Source of the DNA: a bacterium
GTDB lineage: Bacteria; UBA8248
Direction: 5' to 3'
DNA length: 47,030 nt
Assembly (NCBI GenBank): GCA_030922375.1
Contig: JAVEPB010000235.1
Coordinates: 1-47,030 of the forward strand
Position 1 is the first letter of the stretch. Each line of letters opens with the position of its first letter. This document shows, one piece after another, positions 1-8,183 of the stretch. The notes below the pieces were generated by a model. That model was not told the DNA's origin. It searched no databases and saw nothing but the letters and a program-made list of their open reading frames with translations. The translations under genes and the position numbers were made by a program.

Positions 1-960
1 GAATCGGTCGCACCAGAACTCCAGCCGCCTTGATATCCACCGGTAAAATGGCGCCAAGATGACTCCCCATATGGTCATGAAAATCCAAAGTGCCCCTATC
101 GAGGAGGGTCCCCCTGGGATCGGTACAGGAGCCCCTAATGACATGAAAACTTCCGGAAACCGGAATCGCTGGTGGGCCAGGAATAGTCCTGCCGTGAGAG
201 ATACTCCACGCCCCGCGATGAGCAGCCAGATGTGATTTCCAACGTGGTGAGCAATTTCATGAGCCAGAATGGCCTCGATTTCTTCGGGGGCGTAATCCAA
301 AACCGTATCCCCCAAAACAACTCTCCGGGAGGGTCCCCATCCGACAAGGGCGGCATTGCCCGCCCGTGTGCGCCGGCTCATGTCCATCTCCCAGACTCCG
401 CCTCTTATCCGAGAGCCCGTCCTGATCAGAAGGTTCTCCAGCCGCTCCACTAAGTCCGAATGCGATATTCGCTTTAACTTGAAAAAAAGAGGGGCGATCA
501 GGACCGGCGTAACCAGGACCATAAAAATTCCGAATACCGTTCCGAGAACAGAGGAAATCCACCACCAATCGTATGGACGCCATGCCATGATCTGGGCTAG
601 CGCCCCGGCCACAGCTCCTCCAATCAAGATAATCAGGACCAGGCTTTTTCCCTGATCCTTAAGCCATCCGCCGAGACTTTCATTCGACAATCCCACCGAG
701 CGGGGCAAGTGAAATTCGGAAGCATAATCAAGCGGGAAGGCCGCGATGTGGGGCACGGTGACAAGCGCCGCGTAATACATCGCCCCCGCCCAAAAGAGCG
801 AGCCTCCCGCCTCACGGAACCAATCCTCGGGCACCATTATCCAGAAACCCGCGGCCACGGCGAACCCCACCGCCGATGCGGCGAGATCGAGCCACAGCCG
901 CTTCATCTGATACCGTCTCGCCCGGTTGGCCTCCTCGGGCCCCAGGATTTCAGCGATCAA
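1..960 (-). CDS. M48 family (Ste24-like) membrane zinc metalloprotease, 3' end cut by window
   Basis: Membrane-embedded zinc endopeptidase of the M48/Ste24 type, probably acting in membrane protein quality control; the substrate is unknown. I read an open frame of 320 codons running off the left edge. The N-terminal part carries hydrophobic segments and an FPLDYASEFHLPRSVGLSNES stretch like the M48 N-terminal domain. The zinc site HEIAHHVGNH (HExxH) follows, and about 60 residues later EFWCD supplies the third ligand. The start is inferred as TTG at 960, because GGAG lies 7 bases upstream and the EEANRARRYQ stretch typical of the family begins just inside. An internal ATG at 906 would lose that stretch. 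It is divergent from the HD-GYP gene. The family call is firm; the start and missing C-terminus are not. Confidence 0.85.
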   Translation of the reverse strand, partial: MIAEILGPEEANRARRYQMKRLWLDLAASAVGFAVAAGFWIMVPEDWFREAGGSLFWAGAMYYAALVTVPHIAAFPLDYASEFHLPRSVGLSNESLGGWLKDQGKSLVLIILIGGAVAGALAQIMAWRPYDWWWISSVLGTVFGIFMVLVTPVLIAPLFFKLKRISHSDLVERLENLLIRTGSRIRGGVWEMDMSRRTRAGNAALVGWGPSRRVVLGDTVLDYAPEEIEAILAHEIAHHVGNHIWLLIAGRGVSLTAGLFLAHQRFRFPEVFMSLGAPVPIPGGPSSIGALWIFMTIWGVILAPFYRWISRRLEFWCDRF

Positions 961-1060
961 TGAATTTCTCCGGAAGGAGAGCGAAAAATTCGATCAATCC
1001 AAGGATATCTCCGCCCGCCCCATTGGCGTTTTCCGCCTAATCATAAAAAATACAACGTTT

Positions 1061-1089
1061 TTGACATTCCCCTTCATTCCGAACAAAAT
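1061..1089 (+). promoter_or_regulatory. Candidate sigma70-like promoter for the HD-GYP gene
   Basis: A perfect -35 TTGACA (1061-1066) is followed by a 17-base spacer and CAAAAT (1084-1089, 4 of 6 matches to the -10 consensus). The start codon at 1154 lies about 60 bases downstream. A weak TATGAT on the other strand (1040-1045) could serve the divergent protease gene but lacks a good -35. Confidence 0.45.
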
Positions 1090-1153
1090 GATACACTCAA
1101 GGATAAGGAAAATCCTCAAAGCCGAACCATTCTGAACGCGATACGGAGAAGTG

Positions 1154-3181
1154 ATGAACCAGGAACCGCCCTCCGATTCCTCCAGCAGCATGGAATCCAT
1201 CGAAATAGAGTTCCCGAAACTCCTGCACCACCCCTTCGATCTCTCCCTCGATGAGTGGAAGGACTCCCTTGCCGAGGGCGGCATTTCGCTCAAGGAATTC
1301 ACTTCCATCAAGAAAATCAGGCCCGACTCGAAATCGCTCAACATCATCATCGTCGACGGAGATTCAAGCGATGAAGACGAAATCCGCGCCCTGGACGAGG
1401 TGTGCGGGAGGGAGATTCCCGCCGCCGTTGTCCTCGTCGAGTCTCCCGGCAACGGGGCCAAGCGCGACGGAGAACCATCCTCCCTGCTGGCCGGGCTCGT
1501 GCCCAAGCCCATCGCCATCGAGCCTTTTCAAATTTCCATCCGGGCCGCGTTCCGCCAGGCCGCCTATCGCCTCGCAGCGCACAGAGAGGAAAATCACCGG
1601 GTCATCATTTCAAGAAACCTCGACAACCTGACCCAGATCGGAATCGCGCTCTCGGCAGAGCAGAACAACCACCGCCTTCTGGATATGATTTTGACCCGGA
1701 GCCGCGAACTCACCAACGCCGACGCGGGGAGCCTCTACCTCGTCGAGGAAACCCCCGAGGGGGAGAGAAGCCTTCGCTTTAAGCACACCCAGAACGACTC
1801 GAAGACAATTCCGTTCAAGGAATTCGTCATGCCGGCCACCAAGGCGAGCATCTCGGGCTATGTCGCCGTGACCGGAGAATCGCTCAACATCGCCGATGTC
1901 TACCAGATTCCCAAAGGCGTCGAATACGGCTTCAACCAGAGCTTCGATCAAAGCGTAGGCTACCGCTCCATGTCGATGTTAGTCGTCCCGATGACCGATC
2001 ACAAAAACCATATCACCGGCGTCCTCCAGCTCATCAACGCCAAGCGCTCCCCGGAAATCTTGCTGCCCGAGCCCGCGGCGGCCGAGGAGCACGTCATCCC
2101 CTTCGATGAGGCGATACAACAGATTATCGGGTCGCTCGCCAGCCAGGCCGCCGTGGCGCTCGAGAATGCCATGCTTTTGGAAAGTATCGAACAAACCTTT
2201 GAAGGCTTGGTCAAAGCGTCCGTCCACGCTATCGAGCAACGGGACCCGACCACGTCCGGTCATTCGGAACGCGTAACAGAACTCACCTGCGAGCTGGCGA
2301 AAGCGGTGAGCAAAACCAAAACGGGCCGCTATACGGACGTCGGATACACCGAGGAGCAGATGAAGGAACTCCGCTACGCGGGACTGCTGCACGATTTTGG
2401 AAAGATCGGGGTACGAGAAAGCGTCCTCGTCAAAGCCAATAAACTCTATCCGCTGGAGCTCGAGGTCGTCAAAAACCGCTTCGCCATCATCAAGCGCTGC
2501 ATCCTGAACGAATATCAGGAAAAAATGCTTCACTATGCGCTCAAAGGGGAAAAGGAGCAGGTCAAAAAACTGGAGACCGAACTCGAACTGCGCCTCGAGG
2601 AGTCGGACAAGATGATCGACCTCGTGCTCCGATCGGACGTACCCACAATGATGCCGGGCGGGGAATTCGAAGAATTGCTGAGGCTGGGGGAAATGACCTA
2701 CACGGATTTCGACGGAGAACAAAAACCCTACCTGACCCCCTACGAGTTGAACTGCCTCACCCTCCAGAAAGGCAATCTCACCGACTCCGAATTCGCCGAG
2801 ATTCAATCTCACGTATCCCACAGCTATAATTTCCTGGTCCAAATACCCTGGACGAGGGAGTTGCGGGGAATTCCCGAAATTGCCCACGGCCACCATGAAA
2901 AACTGAACGGAGAGGGATACCCGAGAAAGCTGCACGAAGAGGAAATCGTCCTTCAGGCGAAAATGATGTGCGTTTGCGATATTTTTGACGCCTTGACCGC
3001 CTCGGACCGCCCCTATAAAAAGGCCGCTCCGCTCGAGAGGGCCATTCAAATCCTCAAATTCGAAGTAAAAGATAACCATCTGTGCCCCGAATTGGTCGAT
3101 ATTTTTATCAAGGATAAAGTTTACCAAGTGGTCGAAGCCTTTGCAGACCAGGAATACGAAGAACCCGAACCGAAGTCTTAA
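1154..3181 (+). CDS. GAF and HD-GYP domain phosphohydrolase (probable c-di-GMP phosphodiesterase)
   Basis: Signalling protein of 675 residues, predicted cytoplasmic. Residues about 60-145 resemble a degenerate receiver. Residues 155-345 form a GAF sensor. Residues 350-660 form an HD-GYP phosphohydrolase with GHSERV, LLHDFGKIGV (HD pair near 413) and HHEKLNGEGYP. HD-GYP enzymes hydrolyse cyclic di-GMP. About 110 residues, rich in charged helix, are inserted between the HD motif and the LTDSEFAEIQSHV helix where canonical members are continuous. ATG at 1154 is preferred over GTG at 1151, because GGAG at 1144-1147 is 6 bases from the ATG and only 3 from the GTG. It stands alone between a divergent protease and the downstream aldolase 16 bases away. 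The ligand of the GAF domain is unknown. Confidence 0.88.
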   Translation: MNQEPPSDSSSSMESIEIEFPKLLHHPFDLSLDEWKDSLAEGGISLKEFTSIKKIRPDSKSLNIIIVDGDSSDEDEIRALDEVCGREIPAAVVLVESPGNGAKRDGEPSSLLAGLVPKPIAIEPFQISIRAAFRQAAYRLAAHREENHRVIISRNLDNLTQIGIALSAEQNNHRLLDMILTRSRELTNADAGSLYLVEETPEGERSLRFKHTQNDSKTIPFKEFVMPATKASISGYVAVTGESLNIADVYQIPKGVEYGFNQSFDQSVGYRSMSMLVVPMTDHKNHITGVLQLINAKRSPEILLPEPAAAEEHVIPFDEAIQQIIGSLASQAAVALENAMLLESIEQTFEGLVKASVHAIEQRDPTTSGHSERVTELTCELAKAVSKTKTGRYTDVGYTEEQMKELRYAGLLHDFGKIGVRESVLVKANKLYPLELEVVKNRFAIIKRCILNEYQEKMLHYALKGEKEQVKKLETELELRLEESDKMIDLVLRSDVPTMMPGGEFEELLRLGEMTYTDFDGEQKPYLTPYELNCLTLQKGNLTDSEFAEIQSHVSHSYNFLVQIPWTRELRGIPEIAHGHHEKLNGEGYPRKLHEEEIVLQAKMMCVCDIFDALTASDRPYKKAAPLERAIQILKFEVKDNHLCPELVDIFIKDKVYQVVEAFADQEYEEPEPKS

Positions 3182-3197
3182 TCCATCGGAGTTTTCT

Positions 3198-4235
3198 GTG
3201 ACTCCCCGCCTCATCGATCTGAGAAGCGACACCGCCACCCGGCCGACGCCGGAGATGCGCGAGGCCATGAGCAGAGCCGAGGTGGGCGACGACTCCTCCG
3301 GTGAAGACCCCACCGTCAACGCCCTCCTCGAAAAAGTCACCGATATGTTCGAAAAAGAAGCGGCCCTGTTTGTTCCTTCGGGCACCCAAGCCAATCAAAT
3401 CGCCATAAAGGTCTACACCCAGCCGGGCGAGGAGGTAATTGCCGATGTGGGCTGTCATCCCTACAGAAGCGAACTGGGAGCCGCCGCCTTGATATCGGGA
3501 ATTCAGTTCTCCTTTGTCCCCGCCCTCAGAGGGGTTTATTCCCGAAAAGAGGCGGAACAGGCTCTCCATCCGGTTTCGGAAAGGTCTCCTCGAACCGCGA
3601 TTATATGGGTGGAAAATACGCATAATGCCGGCGGGGGTCAGGTTTTCCCCATCGAAAAACTAAAAGAGCTGCGGGCGCTTTCCCTCGAGCAGGGGATTCC
3701 GCTTCACATAGACGGAGCTCGAATTTTTAACGCCATCGTCGCCTCGGGGATCCCGCCAAACCAATGGGCCAAAGAGTGCGATTCCCTGAATTTTTGCCTT
3801 TCCAAAGGATTGGGATGCCCCGTGGGCTCCATTCTCGTAGGAGAAAGAGATTTCATCCGGGAAGCCCGGAGGCGTCGGAAAATGCTGGGCGGGGGTTGGC
3901 GTCAGGCTGGCATACTGGCAGCTGCCGGGCTCCACGCGCTGGACAATCACGTTTCCCGTCTTGAGGAGGACCACCAAAACGCCCAGCGGTTTTCGGAACT
4001 GGTATCGGGCATTCCCGGCGTCCGCCATGTCCACGAAACGACACCAACAAATATCGTTTACCTCGATGTGGCCGAAACGGGTCAAACAGCGTCGAGCATA
4101 AACCAACGGCTCCAAGAAAACGGCGTAGCGTTCTCCATTCCCGGAGAGACAATTCTTCGGGCGGTCACACACATCGATATTTCGAGCCAGGATATAGACA
4201 GGGGGGCCAAGGCATTAGCCGAGGCCGTCGCGTGA
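3198..4235 (+). CDS. ltaE: Low-specificity L-threonine aldolase
   Basis: PLP-dependent aldolase that cleaves L-threonine or L-allo-threonine to glycine and acetaldehyde. The 345-residue product has the family N-terminus IDLRSDTATRPTPEMREAM and the GDDSSGEDPTVN stretch. It also has HIDGARIFNA and the PLP-lysine motif LSKGLGCPVGSILVG, all in the order and length expected of LtaE. The frame is open further upstream to 3141, but GTG at 3198 is chosen: CGGAG lies 7 bases before it, homology starts there, and it avoids overlapping the HD-GYP gene. Its stop overlaps the next start by 4 bases, implying translational coupling. Confidence 0.9.
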   Translation: MTPRLIDLRSDTATRPTPEMREAMSRAEVGDDSSGEDPTVNALLEKVTDMFEKEAALFVPSGTQANQIAIKVYTQPGEEVIADVGCHPYRSELGAAALISGIQFSFVPALRGVYSRKEAEQALHPVSERSPRTAIIWVENTHNAGGGQVFPIEKLKELRALSLEQGIPLHIDGARIFNAIVASGIPPNQWAKECDSLNFCLSKGLGCPVGSILVGERDFIREARRRRKMLGGGWRQAGILAAAGLHALDNHVSRLEEDHQNAQRFSELVSGIPGVRHVHETTPTNIVYLDVAETGQTASSINQRLQENGVAFSIPGETILRAVTHIDISSQDIDRGAKALAEAVA

Positions 4236-5014
4236 GCAAACAGGCTCGCGTTGTTGTCCTCGGCTGCGGAACATCCACCGGTGTTCCGGCGATTGGTTGC
4301 CTCGAACCGGTGTGCCTTTCGGAAGACCCTAAAAACAAACGCCTGCGGCCAAGCATCCTCATCGAAAACGGCGAATCAAATCTTTTGGTCGACACAGGCC
4401 CCGATTTACGGCAACAAGCATTGACTCATGGTTTGCGGCGGGTCGATGCGGTGATTTACACGCACTACCATGCCGATCACACTAACGGAATTGACGATTT
4501 GCGCGTTTTCAATTTTCTCATGAAAAAACCGATCCCCTGTTACGCCTATCCGGATTCCGTTACGGTACTTCGAAGAAACTTCAGCTACATATTCGGAAAC
4601 GAAAACCATTATTCCGGGTTCAGGCCAAATTTAACGCTCGAGGAAGTGAACAATGAATCCTTCGAAGCGGCGGGACTGAAAATTCAACCATTCGATCTGG
4701 GACACGGAGGAAACCGGGTAATGGGAATCCGGATTGGAGATTTTGCCTATGCGACCGATTGCAGCTCCATTCCGGAGGATTCGATGTCAATCCTGAGTGG
4801 AGTCCGGGTGTTAATCATCGATGCCCTTCGGCACCGGAAACACCCTTCACATTTCACGGTTGAGCAGGCGATGGAAATCGTGGATGAACTAAAGCCCAAG
4901 GAAACCTACTTCACCCACACCAATTACGAACTGGAATACCATGAAACCAACAGAAGCCTACCTTCCGGTGTTGAGATGGCGTATGACGGACTAACACTGG
5001 ATATCAATCTCTAA
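4232..5014 (+). CDS. MBL-fold metallohydrolase, PhnP/RNase Z-like
   Basis: Metallo-beta-lactamase-fold hydrolase of 260 residues. The metal site THYHADHTN (HxHxDH) is clear, followed by DLGHGG and an ATDCSSIPED stretch that supplies later ligands. The N-terminus VVLGCGTSTGVPAIGC is typical of the PhnP-like branch, in which characterised members are cyclic phosphodiesterases; the actual substrate here is unknown. The GTG start shares GTGA with the stop of the threonine aldolase gene. Only 8 bases separate its stop from that of the convergent membrane protein gene. Confidence 0.85.
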   Translation: MSKQARVVVLGCGTSTGVPAIGCLEPVCLSEDPKNKRLRPSILIENGESNLLVDTGPDLRQQALTHGLRRVDAVIYTHYHADHTNGIDDLRVFNFLMKKPIPCYAYPDSVTVLRRNFSYIFGNENHYSGFRPNLTLEEVNNESFEAAGLKIQPFDLGHGGNRVMGIRIGDFAYATDCSSIPEDSMSILSGVRVLIIDALRHRKHPSHFTVEQAMEIVDELKPKETYFTHTNYELEYHETNRSLPSGVEMAYDGLTLDINL

Positions 5015-5022
5015 TCTGATTT

Positions 5023-5898
5023 TCATTCCGGTTCGGAGTGATTTTCCTCCGGAGCCGCGCCTTCCTGCTTGCCTTCAAAATGATCTTCGATTTCATTTCC
5101 TTTTCCGCTGAGCATGACCCGATCGTCGGTTTCCGGCACAAGATCGAGATAAAGCAAATAGCCCGAGAAAAAATAAGGAATCGAGGTCGTCATCATCCCT
5201 GCCTGCACAATAATCTGCCCTATTACTTCTCCCCCGAATAGTCCATGGAACAATTGCCAGACAATGAACCAGACCATCATATAGGTCATGACAAGCGCGG
5301 CGATAAGGCGTTCTCCCCCGGAAGATACATCTCCTGCCATGCGAAACGATTCTGAAAACGATGTTCCATGGAGCAAGGAGACCAACGAAGCAAAGTAGTA
5401 GCGTACGGCGGGCCCGATAACGACAAAAGCGGCAACCGAAATGGCGATGGGAAGTCCCATGGGTCCATCCCCTAAGAACAGGCCTACGATCATCAATCCC
5501 AGCCACAAAGCCAGAATCCCTAATAGTTGAATTCCAACGAAGTAGGCCAGATCCACCGCCACTACCCGGCCCAGCCGCGAGTAGGCCTCTGCCACATCCC
5601 ATACATCCTCGTCCCCCGCCCTTCTCGATTCCAACCGCAGGATGATCAAAACCAGAACAAAAGTTTGGATAACGCGGATAATAAACTGGGAGAAAAGGAT
5701 CCGCGGAACAAGGGAAATAGCCGGACCGCTGCCTTTGAAAATGTCCTCCACCGAGGGATGGATATAGATAGCGAGCAAAGAAAAAGGCAAATACGCCAAC
5801 AATGCCCCCGCCGTCAACCCGATAAAATCCTCCCAATGAAGCCGAACGCCGAACTCCAGGTATTTTGACAGCGCCCTCAAATTCCTTTCTCCGGTCAT
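5023..5898 (-). CDS. Multi-pass inner-membrane protein of unknown function
   Basis: I do not recognise a specific family. The 291-residue product has about six hydrophobic segments (roughly residues 28-48, 65-90, 115-145, 150-175, 195-222 and 228-255) and an acidic tail (EIEDHFEGKQEGAAPEENHSEPE). A HGTSFSESFRMAGDVSSGG loop between segments recalls membrane proteins with the glycerophosphodiesterase-membrane-domain topology, but this is weak. The start is taken as ATG at 5898 because GGAG lies 9 bases upstream. The frame extends to 5940, and ATG at 5907 is also possible. It is divergent from mlaE and convergent with the MBL gene. Confidence 0.65.
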   Translation of the reverse strand: MTGERNLRALSKYLEFGVRLHWEDFIGLTAGALLAYLPFSLLAIYIHPSVEDIFKGSGPAISLVPRILFSQFIIRVIQTFVLVLIILRLESRRAGDEDVWDVAEAYSRLGRVVAVDLAYFVGIQLLGILALWLGLMIVGLFLGDGPMGLPIAISVAAFVVIGPAVRYYFASLVSLLHGTSFSESFRMAGDVSSGGERLIAALVMTYMMVWFIVWQLFHGLFGGEVIGQIIVQAGMMTTSIPYFFSGYLLYLDLVPETDDRVMLSGKGNEIEDHFEGKQEGAAPEENHSEPE

Positions 5899-5966
5899 AC
5901 GGCACATCTCCAGAACCCAAGGGTTCTTTTTGGTTAACAAAGTCTTATAAGAAATTTATAATTTAA

Positions 5967-5996
5967 TTGCCTTTAGGCAACAGAGAAAGATACACT
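5967..5996 (+). promoter_or_regulatory. Candidate promoter with operator-like inverted repeat, upstream of mlaE
   Basis: TTGCCT (5967-5972) and TACACT (5991-5996) are spaced by 18 bases and point towards mlaE. The -35 box lies inside a perfect inverted repeat, TTGCCTTTAGGCAA (5967-5980), which could be a regulator site shared with the divergent membrane-protein gene. No experiment or homology supports this. Confidence 0.35.
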
Positions 5997-6088
5997 AGCG
6001 AGAGGATTATTTCAGCAACCCCCATGTAGTCCCAAAGGTACCGCCCCTGGAGACCGGCCATAGGCTAAGGCTTGACCACCCGCCGCAT

Positions 6089-6919
6089 ATGGCCAGATTG
6101 CTTGTGACGAATCAAGAATCCATATCCCAATCCCCGTCGGCCTCCTCCATAACTGACAAAATTTCCTCCCTTGGGAGGCACACCCTTCGTATCGTCGCCG
6201 AAATGGGGAAAATGGCGATGTTTCTTGGTTCCGCGCTCTTCCTCCTTGTCAGGCCGCCGTGGCGGCCCGGACTCATTATCCGGCAAATTTACTTCATCGG
6301 GGTGGGCTCTCTGTCTATTGTCCTCCTTACCTCTCTTTTCACCGGGATGGTATTAGCTCTTCAGGGTTTCTACACTTTAGAGAAGTTTGGCTCCGAGGGG
6401 TTGTTGGGAACGGCCGTTGCGCTGAGTTTGATCCGGGAGTTGGGTCCCGTTTTAACCGCTCTGGTGGTAACGGGCCGCGCAGGGTCCGCGATGGCCGCCG
6501 AAATCGGGATAATGGTCATTACCGAGCAAGTCGATGCGTTAAAAAGCATGGCCGTGAATCCGCTTCAAAGACTTGTTTCGCCCCGAATCGCCGGTGGCTT
6601 TTTGGCGATTCCTCTTCTCACCGCCATATTTGACGGGGTTGGAATTTTCGGCGGTTATCTGGTTGGCGTTAAGCTTCTCGGGCTGAGCGCGGGAACCTAT
6701 TTCGGCCACATGGAACTCCAGGTAAACATGTCGGACATCTCGGGAGGATTCATAAAATCCCTTGTATTCGCACTTCTGGTGACATGGGTGTCCTGCTACA
6801 AGGGGTATCATTGCGGGCATGGAGCAGAGGGAGTGGGAAAAGCCACCACTAGCGCTGTCGTTTTATCCACGGTTTTGGTGCTAATCGGGGACTACATTCT
6901 GACATCGCTCCTTTACTGA
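6089..6919 (+). CDS. mlaE: MlaE-family ABC transporter permease
   Basis: Inner-membrane permease of the Mla phospholipid transport system, which moves phospholipids between inner and outer membranes. The 276-residue product shows the family's IRQIYFIGVGSLSIVLLTSLFTGMVLALQG segment. It also has VALSLIRELGPVLTALVVTGRAGSAMAAEIG and the conserved EQVDALKSMAVNP coupling region. About 25 residues precede the usual N-terminus, and no Shine-Dalgarno sequence is evident before the ATG at 6089, so the start may lie further in. mlaD follows after 18 bases. The ATPase gene mlaF, normally beside mlaE, is not here. Confidence 0.9.
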   Translation: MARLLVTNQESISQSPSASSITDKISSLGRHTLRIVAEMGKMAMFLGSALFLLVRPPWRPGLIIRQIYFIGVGSLSIVLLTSLFTGMVLALQGFYTLEKFGSEGLLGTAVALSLIRELGPVLTALVVTGRAGSAMAAEIGIMVITEQVDALKSMAVNPLQRLVSPRIAGGFLAIPLLTAIFDGVGIFGGYLVGVKLLGLSAGTYFGHMELQVNMSDISGGFIKSLVFALLVTWVSCYKGYHCGHGAEGVGKATTSAVVLSTVLVLIGDYILTSLLY

Positions 6920-6937
6920 TAAAAGAGGGAATGTAAA

Positions 6938-7381
6938 TTGTCACAACGGGGCATCGAACTTATCGTTGGCGTTTTTGTTTTGTCGGGGATCGTCGCACTG
7001 GGATATTTGTCTATCCAACTTGGAGGGCTGGACCTGTTCAGCACCGGCAAATACGGCGTTACCGCCAAGTTCTCCACCGTTTCCGGTCTGAGGGTAGGTG
7101 CATCGGTTGAAATGTCGGGTGTAAGAATCGGCCAGGTCAAAAAAATCAACCTGGTTGGAGAAGACGCTCTCGTCTCCCTGCATCTTGATAATTCCATAAA
7201 ACTCTCCAGAGACTCGATCGCCTCCATCCGGACAAAAGGGATTTTAGGAGACAAGTACATTCTTCTTTCCCAGGGAGGATCTGACACCATTATCAAACCT
7301 GGAGGAAAAATCAGGGAAACCGAACCACCCATCGATATCGAAAAACTCATTGGCGACTTTATTTTCGGAAAGGTGAAGTAG
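6938..7381 (+). CDS. mlaD: MlaD-family MCE-domain lipid transport protein
   Basis: Membrane-anchored periplasmic MCE protein that forms the hexameric lipid channel on the MlaFE transporter. Residues 5-25 form an N-terminal transmembrane anchor (IELIVGVFVLSGIVALGYLSI). The MCE core follows, with YGVTAKFSTVSGLRVGASVEMSGVRIGQV and later IRTKGILGDKYILLSQGG. Its length of 147 residues is normal for MlaD. The TTG start at 6938 has GAGGGA about 8 bases upstream. It is separated by 18 bases from mlaE and by 184 bases from mlaC. Confidence 0.92.
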   Translation: MSQRGIELIVGVFVLSGIVALGYLSIQLGGLDLFSTGKYGVTAKFSTVSGLRVGASVEMSGVRIGQVKKINLVGEDALVSLHLDNSIKLSRDSIASIRTKGILGDKYILLSQGGSDTIIKPGGKIRETEPPIDIEKLIGDFIFGKVK

Positions 7382-7489
7382 CTTTCAGGACACACGGCCT
7401 CGAGATTATCGCCCATCACCCCCTCCGAGATTGCCCATTTCCCGGTATTTATAAAACATCCTATTTCCGATAGAATTAAGCGGTTCGAT

Positions 7490-7512
7490 GCTCCGGCGCT
7501 TTCCCCCGGAGC
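7490..7512 (+). repeat. Stem-loop between mlaD and mlaC
   Basis: Perfect 7-base arms GCTCCGG (7490-7496) and CCGGAGC (7506-7512) enclose a 9-base loop. No T-run follows, so it is not a typical intrinsic terminator. It could be an mRNA-stability or processing element between mlaD and mlaC. Confidence 0.45.
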
Positions 7513-7533
7513 ACATTATGGGAACAAACTTGC

Positions 7534-7539
7534 TATAAT
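7534..7539 (+). promoter_or_regulatory. Possible -10 element upstream of mlaC
   Basis: A perfect TATAAT occurs 27 bases before the mlaC start, but no convincing -35 box lies 16-18 bases upstream. A separate transcript for mlaC is therefore only a possibility. Confidence 0.3.
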
Positions 7540-7565
7540 CAATTACTTAAGGAGATGCAGCGTCC

Positions 7566-8183
7566 ATGCTTAAATCCTCCTCCCACAGATTAGCAGCTCG
7601 CGCCATCGCCATTGCTGCTTTTTCCGTGGTGCTCCTCGCCAGCGAAACCAAGGCTGGCGAGGCCACCAATCAAGTCAAAATGGGAATCGAATCCGTTCTG
7701 AATATCCTTCGGGATCCCGCTCTCAAGGGAGATGAAAAAATCTCCGAAAGGCGCGTTAAACTCCGCCAAGCAATTGGCGAACAATTTGATTTCAACGAGA
7801 TGTCTCGCCGATCGCTCGCCCGGCAATGGAAAAATCGCTCGACCGAGGAGCGGATCGAGTTCGTGGATTTATTCAGCGTGTTGATGGAAAAAAATTATGT
7901 TGGAAAAATCGAGGCTTACACGGACGAAATCATCAAGTACAAAAAAGAGGACGTTGACGATGATTTCGCCAGCGTAAAAACAATAGTCGTCATGAAGCGA
8001 AAAAAAGAAATCGCCATCAACTACCGGCTTCATAAGGTCGCGGGGAAATGGCGCGTCTATGACGTCGTGGTCAAGGGCGTTAGCTTGATCAATACCTACC
8101 GGCAACAGTTTCGAAGCATCATCAAGAGATCTTCCTACGACGGGCTCGTAAAAATCCTCCGGCGAAAGAAAAACGAGGGATAG
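7566..8183 (+). CDS. mlaC: MlaC-family periplasmic phospholipid-binding protein
   Basis: Soluble periplasmic shuttle that carries phospholipid between the MlaFEDB complex and the outer membrane. The 205-residue product has a signal peptide (hydrophobic residues about 12-26, cleavage near SETKAGEA). It then shows the MlaC (Tol_Tol_Ttg2-type) pattern: FDFNEMSRRSLARQW, EERIEFVDLFSVLMEKNYVGKIEAY, and the strand region YRLHKVAGKWRVYDVVVKGVSLINTYRQQF. An excellent ribosome site, AAGGAG, lies 10 bases before the ATG. The last 62 bases overlap the 3' end of a minus-strand small frame. Confidence 0.92.
   Translation: MLKSSSHRLAARAIAIAAFSVVLLASETKAGEATNQVKMGIESVLNILRDPALKGDEKISERRVKLRQAIGEQFDFNEMSRRSLARQWKNRSTEERIEFVDLFSVLMEKNYVGKIEAYTDEIIKYKKEDVDDDFASVKTIVVMKRKKEIAINYRLHKVAGKWRVYDVVVKGVSLINTYRQQFRSIIKRSSYDGLVKILRRKKNEG

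Noticed and set aside
1979-3394. Long minus-strand open frame (471 codons)
   Set aside because: It is antisense to the HD-GYP gene, lacks protein-like motifs and reflects GC-biased codon use on the other strand.
5913-5926. GAACCCAAGGGTTC inverted repeat before the membrane protein
   Set aside because: It has a 2-base centre, so no hairpin forms. It lies within the open frame upstream of the chosen start, and there is no further support for an operator.
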